Below are positions 36,368 to 45,428 of a stretch of 64,000 bases of DNA, piece after piece. Position 1 is the stretch's first letter; every line of letters starts with the position of its first letter. The notes under the pieces were generated by a model. The model worked only from the letters and a program-made list of their open reading frames with translations. It ran no database searches and was not told where the DNA came from. The stretch spans positions 135,266 through 199,265 of the forward strand of contig DAOUMS010000008.1 in the NCBI GenBank assembly GCA_034409565.1, written 5' to 3'. Both the position numbers and the translations under genes were made by a program. The stretch comes from E44-bin89 sp034409565. Lineage in GTDB: Bacteria; Chloroflexota; Dehalococcoidia; Dehalococcoidales; RBG-16-60-22.

Positions 36368-36802
36368 CTATGCCACCTCCTGTTTCGCCAGCGTCTCCAG
36401 CTTCGCCCAGGCTTTTACCACCCCTTCGATAATCGCCTCCGGTCGGGGAGGGCAGCCGGGAACGTAAACGTCCACCGGTATTATCTGGTCGATTGGCCCC
36501 ACCAGGCTATAGGCCTCATGGAAGACATCGCCTTCAATACCGCAGTTGCCCACCGCCATGACCACCTTGGGGTCGGGGGTCTGCTCATAAACGCGTCGCA
36601 CGGTGTCCTCCATGCTGCGCCCCACCGGCCCGGTAACGAGCAGGACATCGGCATGGCGCGGCGAGCCCACCAGCATGATACCGAAGCGCTCAGCGTCATA
36701 GCGCGGCGTCAGCACGGCCAGAATTTCAATATCACAACCATTACAGGAACCCGTGTTCATGTGGTATACCCAGAGTGCCCGGTTAAACGCTTTTAAACTC
36801 AT
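36368..36802 (-). CDS. mbhJ: [NiFe] hydrogenase group 4 small subunit (NuoB homologue)
   Basis: A 144-residue small subunit. The [4Fe-4S] ligands are in GSCNGCDIE, VGNCGIEG and VPGCPPRPEAI. It links the MbhN clusters to the NiFe site. It has the short length of group 4 small subunits, without a twin-arginine signal. Confidence 0.95.
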   Translation of the reverse strand: MSLKAFNRALWVYHMNTGSCNGCDIEILAVLTPRYDAERFGIMLVGSPRHADVLLVTGPVGRSMEDTVRRVYEQTPDPKVVMAVGNCGIEGDVFHEAYSLVGPIDQIIPVDVYVPGCPPRPEAIIEGVVKAWAKLETLAKQEVA

Positions 36803-36826
36803 CCTTTTTGAAATCCTTTTTCTGTT

Positions 36827-37165
36827 CTAAACCACCATGACCAGCACCAGAACCGTGAGCACCGTTATGGCTACCAGCCAGAGTATATAGTCATTGATAA
36901 TCCCGGTATGCGGCCTCATCATGGCGCTGTAAAATCCCTTCAGTGCCTCAAAGAAGCCCCAGTATATGTTGTGCGCCGGAACGTGGCGTTGTTCTGCCGG
37001 CGGCACCTGGATGCCGGAGATAAAGACATCGGTCTGCGCCGTCCCTTTCTTGTACCGCTTCTGACCGCGACTTCTCAGGTAGAGCGCGAGCACCGCCAGG
37101 ACAAGCAACGCCACCAGCCAGACGATTGGGCTCCAGACCGCGTATCCGTACGTTAAAACTGACAA
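36827..37165 (-). CDS. mbhI: Mbh hydrogenase MbhI-like membrane subunit
   Basis: A 112-residue protein with an N-terminal helix (IVWLVALLVLAVLALYL), a central amphipathic part containing DVFISGIQVPPAEQ and a C-terminal helix. This resembles MbhI, which corresponds to the C-terminal lateral-helix part of NuoL-type antiporter subunits. It sits exactly between mbhH and mbhJ as in Pyrococcus. Assignment rests on position, size and topology. Confidence 0.8.
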   Translation of the reverse strand: MSVLTYGYAVWSPIVWLVALLVLAVLALYLRSRGQKRYKKGTAQTDVFISGIQVPPAEQRHVPAHNIYWGFFEALKGFYSAMMRPHTGIINDYILWLVAITVLTVLVLVMVV

Positions 37166-37215
37166 CTCCCTGTCTCCTGACCTCTTTTTACCTTTCGCTT
37201 ACTATCTTAATATTT

Positions 37216-38784
37216 TCAGGGCACAGCCCCCATAACGCCGTTAATATAAGACGCCTGGTCAATCAGCGCGTCAGTTGCCGGGGCCACGATGGTGTCCACC
37301 ACCAGTCCCGGGAAGATGCTGAAGAAGATGATGCAGGCCACCATGATGCCCATGCCGATGAGCATTGACCTGGGGACTTCCCTGACCTCTTTGTAGGCGG
37401 GCATCTCCGGCCCGGTGAAGGCGGAGTAAAATACCTTGGTGAATGATGCCAGCGTCACCAGCGACACAAACATGGCAATGACGGAAAGTAACGGGTTGAA
37501 GCGGAACACCGATTCGTAGATGAGCAGCTTCGAGGCAAAGCCGTTGAATGGCGGAATTCCGGAAATGGCCAGCGCCCCGATGATGAAAAATATTGTCGTC
37601 CACTTCATTTTATGCCCCAGACCACCCATCTTGTTCAGGTCTCTGGTCCCGATGCGGAAGAAAATCGCCTCCGCAGTGAGAAAGAGCATACCCTTGTAGA
37701 GAGCATTGTTGATGATGTGGAATATGCCCCCATTCATGGCGTCCCGGCCATAGTTGGCCAGCGCCACGGGGTCGGTGAGCACCGCCAGCCCCACACCCAC
37801 CCCGAGCAGCATATAACCGCTCTGGGAGATGGCGTGGTAGGCCATCAGGCGCTTAATATCCGTCTGGTGAATGGCCATCATGACACCAATGAACATGCTC
37901 AGTACGCCCAGAATGATAACTACCCAGCCGATGGCCGTGGTGTCAAAGTGGCCGCCGTACAGGGTGAAGGCGACGCGGTAGAGGGCATACATGGAGGCGG
38001 CGCTGGAGGTATAAATCATGGGGGTGATGCCTGCCGGCGCCACGGCATAAGTGTCCGGCGCCCACATGTGTAAAGGCACGCCCGCCAGCTTCATGACAAA
38101 GGCGATGGCCAGCATCGCCAGGGCAATCATATCCAGGGTGTTGAACTGCATGGTGTTGGCCAGCGCCGCGATGCTCAGCAGGTTGTACTGCCCGTACAGT
38201 ATGCCGATGGCAAAAAGCACCAGCAGGGCACTGACTGCAGAAATGACAATGTACTTGAAACCGCCCTCCACAGCGTCCGCCAAATTGGTGCGGTATGAGG
38301 CCAGACCAGCGCCGGCGATGGACAGTATCTCCAGGAAGACGAACAGGTTGAACATGTCGCCGGTGAACTCCAGTCCTATCATGCCCACGTAAAGGAGCAT
38401 CAGGAGGGAGTAGAAGCGGTCCTGTCCGGTCTGGTCTTTCAAAAACTGGAGGGAATAGACCAGCGCCGCCAGCATAACTATCGTTGTGGTCAGCCCCATG
38501 AATATGGAGATGCCGTCCACCTGAAACATGATGCGCACCGGCACCATGTAGTTCTCCGGTATGGCCAGCTCCGGCACCGTAGCACCGAGCGTATAAACGC
38601 GCGCACCGCCGGTATAGATATCTACAGCCAGAATGGCCACCAGGAAGGTGACAAAGCTGAGAAGGGCAACGTTAACCGTATCGCGGAACTTATTGCTTAT
38701 CCGGCTGATAAGCGGCGCGATGAACGCCGCCAGCAGCGGCACAGCCACAATCAGTATTGGTGAGTGTACGGTTAAGTACTCCAA
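37216..38784 (-). CDS. mbhH: Mbh hydrogenase antiporter-like subunit (MrpD homologue)
   Basis: A 522-residue proton-channel subunit with about 14 helices. The conserved Glu in FVFLEILSIAGAGL, the Lys in FVMKLAGVPLHMWAPD and the GYMLLGVGVGL region match MrpD/NuoN antiporter proteins. It would move H+ during hydrogen evolution. Four-base gap after mbhG. Confidence 0.95.
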   Translation of the reverse strand: MEYLTVHSPILIVAVPLLAAFIAPLISRISNKFRDTVNVALLSFVTFLVAILAVDIYTGGARVYTLGATVPELAIPENYMVPVRIMFQVDGISIFMGLTTTIVMLAALVYSLQFLKDQTGQDRFYSLLMLLYVGMIGLEFTGDMFNLFVFLEILSIAGAGLASYRTNLADAVEGGFKYIVISAVSALLVLFAIGILYGQYNLLSIAALANTMQFNTLDMIALAMLAIAFVMKLAGVPLHMWAPDTYAVAPAGITPMIYTSSAASMYALYRVAFTLYGGHFDTTAIGWVVIILGVLSMFIGVMMAIHQTDIKRLMAYHAISQSGYMLLGVGVGLAVLTDPVALANYGRDAMNGGIFHIINNALYKGMLFLTAEAIFFRIGTRDLNKMGGLGHKMKWTTIFFIIGALAISGIPPFNGFASKLLIYESVFRFNPLLSVIAMFVSLVTLASFTKVFYSAFTGPEMPAYKEVREVPRSMLIGMGIMVACIIFFSIFPGLVVDTIVAPATDALIDQASYINGVMGAVP

Positions 38785-38787
38785 ACT

Positions 38788-39144
38788 CTATCCTTTCAGC
38801 AATCTCGATTTCTTGGCGTCAATATCGCCCATGTGGCGATAGGTATGCATCACCATGGTCAGCATCAGCGCAATCACGGAAACACCGATGACAATGCTGG
38901 TCAGGGTCAGCGCCTGCGGCACCGGCAGCACCATGGTGCCTTCCGGCGTCACCGTATAGATAGGAGCCACGCCCCCCGCCCGGTAGCCCAGGGTCACCAG
39001 AAACAGGTTGACGCCGGCTTCCAGAATGGCGATGCCCATTACTATCTTTATCAAATTACGTTTGAACAAGATGATGAAGAGCGCCACGCCCACCAGGAGC
39101 GCCACGGCAATAAACGGGATATTATACGGAATATACGGCATCAT
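38788..39144 (-). CDS. mbhG: Mbh hydrogenase MrpC/NuoK-like subunit
   Basis: A 118-residue three-helix protein of the MrpC/NuoK family with KRNLIKIVMGIAILEAGVNL and the C-terminal ALTLTSIVIGVSVIAL. Overlaps mbhF by four bases. Confidence 0.93.
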   Translation of the reverse strand: MMPYIPYNIPFIAVALLVGVALFIILFKRNLIKIVMGIAILEAGVNLFLVTLGYRAGGVAPIYTVTPEGTMVLPVPQALTLTSIVIGVSVIALMLTMVMHTYRHMGDIDAKKSRLLKG

Positions 39145-39602
39145 TCTTCCATCTCCTCCCCGCTGGAAAAGAGCGCCATGGCGAGAACCACCGCGGAAAG
39201 CCCGGCGATAACTTTCAGCCCGACACCGAAATTCATCAGCGGAATTACTCCTCCCGTCCAGACGTTACCCGGGTTGGGGCCAGTGGGAGGAATACCGCCG
39301 AACACGGGGGTACCCACCAGGAAATTGTAGAAGAAGATGGTGCCCATGCCGGCAAAGGCCATGCCGATGAATATCAAAGCGCCGCCGCTCTCCACCACAG
39401 AGAGATGACTCTCGCGAAGCGATTTCTTAATCTCGCTGGAACCAAAGGCCACAATCATCATGACCACGCCGGAAGCAACGACCGCCCCTCCCTGAAAGCC
39501 TCCACCCGGGGTGACGTGCCCATGCATGATGATATACAGGCCGTAAATCAATATAAACAGTATCAGCTGGTTCGATATGGTGCGTACAATCTTGGACAGC
39601 AT
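39141..39602 (-). CDS. mbhF: Mbh hydrogenase MrpB-like subunit
   Basis: A 153-residue MrpB/MnhB-domain membrane protein with the signature IIMHGHVTPGGGFQGGAVVA. Part of the sodium/proton antiporter module. Its start follows mbhE directly. Confidence 0.93.
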   Translation of the reverse strand: MLSKIVRTISNQLILFILIYGLYIIMHGHVTPGGGFQGGAVVASGVVMMIVAFGSSEIKKSLRESHLSVVESGGALIFIGMAFAGMGTIFFYNFLVGTPVFGGIPPTGPNPGNVWTGGVIPLMNFGVGLKVIAGLSAVVLAMALFSSGEEMEE

Positions 39603-39881
39603 CTACGTTTTTTTCTCCTTTTTCTTCAAAGCCCGGAAAAGGAGCAGCACGCCGGTCACTGCCGTAAAGAGCACGGTAGCCTCTCCCAGCGTGTCCAGAC
39701 CGCGGTAGTCAAACAGGACTGCCGCCACCACGTTGTTGTTCGCCGTTTCCGCCTGAGAATTGGCAATCATGTAATCATCCATGTCGGAAGGCGGGTAACC
39801 AAACGGGTGCATGAGCAGCGCCCCCGTTATCAGGAACGCGACCAGTGTTATCAAAACAAACCAAGCCACAACCTGTCTCAT
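39603..39881 (-). CDS. mbhE: Mbh hydrogenase MbhE-like subunit (MrpA C-terminal/MrpB-type)
   Basis: A 92-residue protein with two helices and NNVVAAVLFDYRGLDTLGE between them, the conserved piece found in MbhE and in the C-terminal part of MrpA. A basic tail ends the protein. One base separates the next gene. Confidence 0.9.
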   Translation of the reverse strand: MRQVVAWFVLITLVAFLITGALLMHPFGYPPSDMDDYMIANSQAETANNNVVAAVLFDYRGLDTLGEATVLFTAVTGVLLLFRALKKKEKKT

Positions 39882-39883
39882 AG

Positions 39884-40129
39884 CTACTCCATACGCTTCG
39901 TTGCCCTGATAGCGATGATAAAGATAGCCGTCGTTACCGCCGCGCCAATGCCGGCTTCGGCAATGGCCACATCAGGGGCACGCAGCAAATAAAATTCAAG
40001 GGCCAGCAGTAGACTCAGCACCCCCAGTACTATCGCGGCATACAGGAGATCCCTAAATATAGCGACAAATATAGCGCAGATGACTATGACCAGCGGCGTT
40101 ATGATATGCAATACGGCAGCTTCAATCAT
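39884..40129 (-). CDS. mbhD: Mbh hydrogenase MbhD-like subunit (DUF4040)
   Basis: An 81-residue protein with LYAAIVLGVLSLLLALEFYL and APDVAIAEAGIGA, typical of MbhD/DUF4040. The open frame is 41 codons longer, but the ATG at 40127-40129 has AAAGGA at the right distance and overlaps the end of mbhC as expected for coupling. Confidence 0.9.
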   Translation of the reverse strand: MIEAAVLHIITPLVIVICAIFVAIFRDLLYAAIVLGVLSLLLALEFYLLRAPDVAIAEAGIGAAVTTAIFIIAIRATKRME

Positions 40130-40490
40130 TAAGGTCCTTTCCTTCAAGGTCATCGATAACGGCTCTGGCGGGCTTCTCACCGCTGCGGTGCGCCGCCCGG
40201 GCAATCGCGTGTGCGCCCGTCGCGTTGGTGATAAGCAGAACCACCAGCGCAATTACGGAATGGATGGAGAGAATCGACTGGGATGATAAGGCCCCCTCCA
40301 TCGCCCAGATGCTGGCCGACTGTAAAATCACGGCCATGATAATAAATATCGAACCGAACGTGGTACACTTGGTGGCGGCGTGCAGCCTGGTGTACATGTC
40401 AGGGAAACGGTGCAGTCCAACGACGCCGACCACGTTAAAGAAGAGACCGATTATTATAAATATGTAGGTTACGGTATTAATCGCACCCAT
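40122..40490 (-). CDS. mbhC: Mbh hydrogenase MrpG-like subunit
   Basis: A 122-residue MrpG/PhaG-type protein with GVVGLHRFPDMYTRLHAATK in the first half. Three hydrophobic segments. Its C-terminal end runs over the start of mbhD by eight bases. Confidence 0.92.
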   Translation of the reverse strand: MGAINTVTYIFIIIGLFFNVVGVVGLHRFPDMYTRLHAATKCTTFGSIFIIMAVILQSASIWAMEGALSSQSILSIHSVIALVVLLITNATGAHAIARAAHRSGEKPARAVIDDLEGKDLND

Positions 40491-40745
40491 TTAAAACTTC
40501 TTCCCCTCGATAAATCTGGCCACGTAAAGTGCCATGATAAACGAGAGCAACGCATAGACAATGGCCACATCCACGAAAATGACCTGGTCGAACATAATAG
40601 CCAGCAAGACCATAATGGCAACGACCAGTGTGTTGGTGGTGTCAAAGGCAACGAGACGAGTGGGGGCTCCCGGGCCGATAAATATCCTGGCGACGGCGAT
40701 GATAACGCAGACTGCCATCACAATCGCTGCCGGAAGCCACATCAT
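40491..40745 (-). CDS. mbhB: Mbh hydrogenase MrpF-like subunit
   Basis: An 84-residue MrpF-type three-helix protein with RIFIGPGAPTRLVAFDTTNT. Stop adjoins mbhC; start overlaps mbhA by four bases. Confidence 0.92.
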   Translation of the reverse strand: MMWLPAAIVMAVCVIIAVARIFIGPGAPTRLVAFDTTNTLVVAIMVLLAIMFDQVIFVDVAIVYALLSFIMALYVARFIEGKKF

Positions 40746-41254
40746 CCCGCTATCCTCCTTGCCCAGTCAGGGAAACCGTTGCAAATCGGGTGGTAGTCCC
40801 GGGGCATTTTCTGGAGCACTTCCGGCTTCACGTTTATCCAGTGTATGTAAAGGTCGTTGGTGGCTTCATCCACGTCAACGCTCAAGGTGCCAGGAGTCAA
40901 TGTGATGGAATTAGCCAGGATGGTGAGGGACAAGTCGGTTTTCAAATTGGGGGAAATCTTCACGATGCCCGGATTTATCCGGCCGGTGATAACACGGTAG
41001 GCAACGTCAACATTCGCCTGCGCCATGGCAAAGAAGAACGGGAACAGATAGATGAGCCAGATAAACCATCTGACGGGATTGAGCATGCGGAGACTTTTCT
41101 TGAGGTACCTGTTTTTGACGAGCGCGGCGACCACCAGGGCGAAAATTGCCCCGATGATTAATTCTGCCTCATTCCAGAGAAATAAAGTACCGGAACCAAT
41201 GGTTAAAAGAAGATAAACTAAATAGGCAACAACCGCCGTTACTAAAAATCTCAT
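40742..41254 (-). CDS. mbhA: Mbh hydrogenase MrpE-like subunit, first gene of the operon
   Basis: A 170-residue MrpE-type protein: two or three N-terminal helices and the conserved LANSITLTPGTLSVDVD in the soluble part. It opens the run mbhA-N, all on the minus strand with overlaps or gaps of 0 to about 50 bases. A strong promoter lies about 72 bases upstream. Confidence 0.92.
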   Translation of the reverse strand: MRFLVTAVVAYLVYLLLTIGSGTLFLWNEAELIIGAIFALVVAALVKNRYLKKSLRMLNPVRWFIWLIYLFPFFFAMAQANVDVAYRVITGRINPGIVKISPNLKTDLSLTILANSITLTPGTLSVDVDEATNDLYIHWINVKPEVLQKMPRDYHPICNGFPDWARRIAG

Positions 41255-41332
41255 GCTGTCTTAAGCTAGAAAAAATTTAATCTGATAAGCATAAATGACT
41301 CAATCTAGGCTTTCGGGACACAATTCTCGAAT

Positions 41333-41361
41333 AGAATACCAGATGATTAAATTCTTGTCAA
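41333..41361 (-). promoter_or_regulatory. Sigma-70-type promoter of the mbh operon
   Basis: On the minus strand: TTGACA (complement of 41356-41361), 17-base spacer, TATTCT (complement of 41333-41338). Predicted start near 41326, leaving a leader of about 72 bases to the mbhA ATG. No FNR-type palindrome seen beside it. Confidence 0.65.
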
Positions 41362-41529
41362 CACCATCCCGCAGTTTATTTTCCACCAAATTACAAAATT
41401 TTTTATGATTTTTTAGGTATTTTGCCTGACCAAAATGAGCAGAATTGCGGAAGCGGTTTATATTCGTCAATAAATAAAATATATGGTAGAAGAGTGATGG
41501 TGCAGTGCGTATACGGAGATTAGAGCGCC

Positions 41530-41685
41530 ATGGAACTAAGTGCGGGCTTTATTATTTTCCTGGTACTGATAAGCCCTTTTGTCCTGTGGATAATCCTGTT
41601 TTTCATCGGGACATGCACCAGTTTCGTCAAATTGCTCCGTAAACGTCATAAAAGCCGCCATGGCGATTTCCCACCGCACCATTAG
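41530..41685 (+). CDS. Small single-pass membrane protein (51 aa)
   Basis: A 51-codon ORF: a 30-residue hydrophobic stretch (FIIFLVLISPFVLWIILFFI) and a short basic, His-rich tail. It resembles in layout the 55-residue protein before the hdr operon. The ribosome site is weak (GGAG 12 bases upstream). No family recognised. Confidence 0.45.
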   Translation: MELSAGFIIFLVLISPFVLWIILFFIGTCTSFVKLLRKRHKSRHGDFPPHH

Positions 41686-41796
41686 CCATTAACCAGGCCA
41701 ATTTCATTGACCTCCTCCTTGAATAAGCCCATAACTAGTGGTATAACAATATTGTCAATTTTTCTTTAAAAAGGCCAATAAAGCCGAGGGGAAGGC

Positions 41797-44253
41797 ATGG
41801 ATATCAAGAAATACGAAGTTCCACTCAATAAATTGCGCTGGGAATGCGACCCCAATATATTTGAATTCAATCACACCCGGACCCTGGCACCACTGCGTGA
41901 GTTCGTCGGCCAGGACCGGGCGATACGCGCCATTGAGTTCGGCCTGTCCATGGACCGGGACGGCTACAATATCTACGTCGCCGGCCTGACCGGAACCGGC
42001 AAGACCACCATGGTAAAAACCTACATCCAGCGGCTGGTGGAAAGGAAAAAAGTGGAGGAGAAGCGCCAGCTTGAAGACTGGTGCTACCTGTACAACTTCA
42101 CCGACCCTGACCGACCGCAGATTGTCAGCCTGTCGCAGGGAAAAGGCAAGCCTTTCCGCGACCAGATAGGCAACCTGCTGCAAAAACTCAAGGAGGAACT
42201 GACCAAGGCCTTCTCCAGCGAGCAGTACACCGCAGAGAGAAAAAAATCGGTGGAGGAAAGCCAGACCAGACAGCAGAAACTCCTGGAAGAGACCGCCGAG
42301 GAAGCACAGCGGCAGGGCTTCCAGCTACAGATGACTTCGGTGGGGCCGGCCCTGTTTCCGGTGATTGACGGCAAGGCGATTTCCCAGGCCGATTACCTGG
42401 CGCTGGACAAGTCGGTGCGCAAAGAAATAGAGAAGAAACGCAACGACCTTCTGAAAAAGGTGCGGGCCAACTTTGAAAAGATGCGTGAAATCGAAAGCCA
42501 GACCGTGGAAAAGGTGCAGAACACGGATAAAACGGTGGCTGATTTCACCATCTCCCGCCTCTTCCAGAACCTGCTCAATGCCTACAAGGACTCGGAAAAA
42601 ATCACGCAGTACCTGAATGACCTCAAGTCGTTTACCCTGAATAACCTTGATGCCTTCAAGGAAAAGGAAGAGCCATCACCACCGATGCTTGGCATCACCC
42701 AGAGCCAGATGATGGGCGGCCGGGACCCGTTTTTACCCTTCCAGGTAAATGTATTCGTGGATAACAGCGCCACCGCAGGGCCGCCCGTAATCACCGAGGC
42801 AAACCCCAACTATGCCAACCTGTTTGGTAAAATCGAGCGGCGCTTCCTTTTCGGCGGCTACTTAAGCGACCACACCATGCTGAAACCGGGAGCCCTGCAA
42901 CTGGCCAACGGCGGCTACCTGCTGCTCAGCACCAACGATGTCCTGACCAACCCCGGCGTCTGGCCGGCATTGAAGCGCGCTATCAGGACCAAAGAAGTCC
43001 GCATCGAAGACCCCTTCGAGCAGCTTGGCCTGGTGGCCCCGCAGGGGCTCAAGCCACAGCCAATGCCCATCCATGTCAAGATAATCCTTATCGGCGATGG
43101 CATGCTCTACCAGCTCCTCTCCGCATACGACGAGGACTTCTGGGAGATATTTAAAGTAAAAGCTGACTTTGATTTCCAGCTCGACCGGACGAAACCCAAC
43201 CTCAAGGCCTTCGCCGCCTTTATCGCCGGTTTCTGTGAGGACTGCGAGCTGCACCATTTCGACCGCTCCGGTGTGGCCAAGGTGGTGGAGTATGCCGCCC
43301 GCGTGGTCGGTGACCAGGAAAAGCTGTCCTCCCGTTTCGCCTGGATAAAAGAGCTGGTGGAGGAGGCGGAGTTCTGGTCGCGCCGCGACGGCGCCTCTCT
43401 GGTCAACGCCGGGCACGTGGAAAAGGCCATTGAAGAGCGGCGCTTCCGCCACAACCTGCCCGACGAGCGCATCCGGGAACTCATCGAGCGCGGCACCATC
43501 TTTATCGATACCGCCGGCGAGATGGTCGGTCAGGTCAACGGCCTGGCCATCTACGGACTGGGGGATGTCACCTTTGGCAAGCCCTCCCGCATCACCTGCA
43601 AGACCTTCCTCGGACGCAGCGGCGTCATCAATATCGAGCGGGAATCACAACTGAGCGGCCGCATCCATGACAAGGGCGTCCTCATCCTGAGCGGCTATCT
43701 GGGCTGGAAGTACGCCCAGGAGCATCCCTTATCTCTTTCCGCCAGCCTGTGCTTCGAGCAGTCCTACGAGGGTGTGGAGGGGGACAGCGCCTCCTCCACC
43801 GAGCTTTACGCACTGCTCTCCAGCCTGTCGGACGTGCCTATCAAGCAGAATATCGCCGTCACCGGCTCGGTGAACCAGAAGGGGGAAATCCAGCCCATCG
43901 GCGGCGTCAACCAGAAAATCGAGGGCTTCTTCCAGGTCTGCCGCGCCAAGGGCATAAACGGCGGCCAGGGAGTCGTCATACCCAAGGCCAACCTGAGAAA
44001 CCTAATGCTGCGCCCCGAGGTGATAGAGGCAGTGAAGGCAGGCAAGTTCCACATCTACGCCGTCGGCACAGTGGACGAGGGCATTGAGGTTCTCACCGGC
44101 GTCCCCGCCGGCAAGCTGCGCAAGGATGGCAAATACCCTCCAGGTACCATCAACCGTAAAGTGGCGGATACATTGAAGGAAATGGCCGACAAGCTCAAGA
44201 AATTTTACGGGCCGGCGGGGGAGGAAAAGGCTAAAAATAAGCGGACACGTTAA
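41797..44253 (+). CDS. Lon-like ATP-dependent protease (COG1067, AAA_32 type)
   Basis: An 818-residue protein. N-terminal P-loop GLTGTGKTT, then a long charged coiled-coil insertion (about residues 110-300), a Walker-B region (GGYLLLSTNDVL), and a C-terminal S16 protease domain. The catalytic Ser is in EGDSASSTEL and the Lys in GGVNQKIEGF. This is the LonB/LonC-like bacterial group without the classical Lon N-terminal domain. Start ATG after GAGGGGAAGGC. Confidence 0.93.
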   Translation: MDIKKYEVPLNKLRWECDPNIFEFNHTRTLAPLREFVGQDRAIRAIEFGLSMDRDGYNIYVAGLTGTGKTTMVKTYIQRLVERKKVEEKRQLEDWCYLYNFTDPDRPQIVSLSQGKGKPFRDQIGNLLQKLKEELTKAFSSEQYTAERKKSVEESQTRQQKLLEETAEEAQRQGFQLQMTSVGPALFPVIDGKAISQADYLALDKSVRKEIEKKRNDLLKKVRANFEKMREIESQTVEKVQNTDKTVADFTISRLFQNLLNAYKDSEKITQYLNDLKSFTLNNLDAFKEKEEPSPPMLGITQSQMMGGRDPFLPFQVNVFVDNSATAGPPVITEANPNYANLFGKIERRFLFGGYLSDHTMLKPGALQLANGGYLLLSTNDVLTNPGVWPALKRAIRTKEVRIEDPFEQLGLVAPQGLKPQPMPIHVKIILIGDGMLYQLLSAYDEDFWEIFKVKADFDFQLDRTKPNLKAFAAFIAGFCEDCELHHFDRSGVAKVVEYAARVVGDQEKLSSRFAWIKELVEEAEFWSRRDGASLVNAGHVEKAIEERRFRHNLPDERIRELIERGTIFIDTAGEMVGQVNGLAIYGLGDVTFGKPSRITCKTFLGRSGVINIERESQLSGRIHDKGVLILSGYLGWKYAQEHPLSLSASLCFEQSYEGVEGDSASSTELYALLSSLSDVPIKQNIAVTGSVNQKGEIQPIGGVNQKIEGFFQVCRAKGINGGQGVVIPKANLRNLMLRPEVIEAVKAGKFHIYAVGTVDEGIEVLTGVPAGKLRKDGKYPPGTINRKVADTLKEMADKLKKFYGPAGEEKAKNKRTR

Positions 44254-44819
44254 CCGAGGCGCTGCACCAGCCTCTCGCCCAGGGCAAACGCTTCTTTCAG
44301 CCGGTCCGGGTGCTCTTTGATTTCGCCCCTCTTGTCCACCCCTCGCACCAGCAGCTCGTCAACGTACTCTGCGCCGAAGGACTGGAAAAAATATTTTATC
44401 GTCAGTATTGAGCCATCAAAAAGCTGCTTCCCCTGCGTCGCCCCCACGCCGATAAAAGCGCCCTTCTTTTTAGCCTCGGGGAGAGTTTTCAGCACGTTCC
44501 TTCTCACCCACAGCGCCTGGCAGCGGTCAATAAGTGCCTTAAGCTGTGCGGTAACTCCGTAAAAAAACATGGGCGACGCCACGATAATACCGTCCGCCTC
44601 CAGCAACCTGGGAATAATAACGTCCATATCGTCGCGCATGACGCAGTTGCCGTCTTTCAGGCAGCCATAGTACTCGCGGCAGGGCGTTATCTTCATCTTA
44701 TCCACCACTAGCTTCTCCACCGCCGCCTGCCGGCTCTGCGCCCCCTTCAGCGCCTCGTCCAGAAGCAGGTCGGTATTGCCCTTCACCCGCGGGCTGCCCA
44801 TAATGCCCAGGACTTTCAA
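44250..44819 (-). CDS. NADPH-dependent FMN reductase / flavodoxin-like iron-sulfur flavoprotein
   Basis: A 189-residue flavodoxin-fold protein: VLGIMGSPRVKGNTDLLLDE (FMN phosphate loop), then CREYYGCLKDGNCVMRDDMD, the Cys-bearing segment of iron-sulfur flavoproteins, and ADGIIVASPMFFYGVTAQLK. Start is a TTG (44817-44819) behind AGGGAGGCGGGG; the longer frame upstream overlaps the next gene. It is a paralogue of the protein at 60048-60692. It likely reduces quinones or flavins. Confidence 0.87.
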   Translation of the reverse strand: MKVLGIMGSPRVKGNTDLLLDEALKGAQSRQAAVEKLVVDKMKITPCREYYGCLKDGNCVMRDDMDVIIPRLLEADGIIVASPMFFYGVTAQLKALIDRCQALWVRRNVLKTLPEAKKKGAFIGVGATQGKQLFDGSILTIKYFFQSFGAEYVDELLVRGVDKRGEIKEHPDRLKEAFALGERLVQRLG

Positions 44820-44847
44820 AATTCCCCGCCTCCCTAAATATATATTT

Positions 44848-45294
44848 CTACGGCTTTTCCTTCCGCTTGAGGAGAAGCCAGTTTTTGCCGTCGGTGTGAA
44901 TAAGCACGTAAGCCCCGGACAGCTTTTCCCCTTCCAGACTGAACTCAATCTCCTCCGCCGATTTTTTGTCCAGTCGGTAAGTGCCCCTGTCCCAGATTTC
45001 CACCGTACCCGCGCCGTACTCGCCTTCCGGGATGGTGCCGGCAAAATCGATGTACTCCACCGGGTGGTCTTCCGTCTGCACGGCCAGTCGCCTCACGCCG
45101 GACGCCTCCGGCACGCCTTTGGGCACCGCCCAGCTTTTCAGCACGCCCGCCATCTCCAGACGGAAATCATAATGCAGGTGGCTCGCCTGGTGCTTCTGCA
45201 CCACGAAGCGATTACCTTCGCCAGCGCCTACTTCACCCGCCGGTTCCGGAGTTTTACTGAATTTTCGCCTCCGCCGGTACTCTTTCAGTCCCAT
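44848..45294 (-). CDS. Stand-alone DNA ligase D 3'-phosphoesterase domain protein
   Basis: A 148-residue protein consisting only of the LigD PE domain: FVVQKHQASHLHYDFRLEM, LKSWAVPKG, then DHPVEYIDFAGTIPEGEYGAG. The domain trims 3'-phosphates and ribonucleotides at DNA ends. No ligase or polymerase domain is attached and no Ku gene is visible here. Free-standing PE proteins are known in archaea and some bacteria. The His and Glu residues of the metal site (HLHYD, IPEGEYG) are intact. Confidence 0.92.
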   Translation of the reverse strand: MGLKEYRRRRKFSKTPEPAGEVGAGEGNRFVVQKHQASHLHYDFRLEMAGVLKSWAVPKGVPEASGVRRLAVQTEDHPVEYIDFAGTIPEGEYGAGTVEIWDRGTYRLDKKSAEEIEFSLEGEKLSGAYVLIHTDGKNWLLLKRKEKP

Positions 45295-45376
45295 ATTTCC
45301 CTCACACTTGAGCCGCCACTTTAATGGTGAGTGATATTATAGTTCCCGCTCAATTATCCGTCAAGCAGAATGCCTG

Positions 45377-45405
45377 TTGACATGTCTCCCGCATAGACCT
45401 ATTAT
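45377..45405 (+). promoter_or_regulatory. Promoter P1 of superoxide dismutase gene
   Basis: TTGACA (45377-45382), 17-base spacer, TATTAT (45400-45405). A nearly consensus constitutive promoter; predicted start near 45412. Confidence 0.65.
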
Positions 45406-45428
45406 ATTCCCGCAATAAATATACCCAG

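Noticed and set aside
33546..36802. Respiratory complex I (nuo) genes
   Set aside because: The NuoD-like subunit has both NiFe ligand pairs (CGIC and DPCMSC) and the genes are joined to Mrp-type subunits, so this is a hydrogenase.
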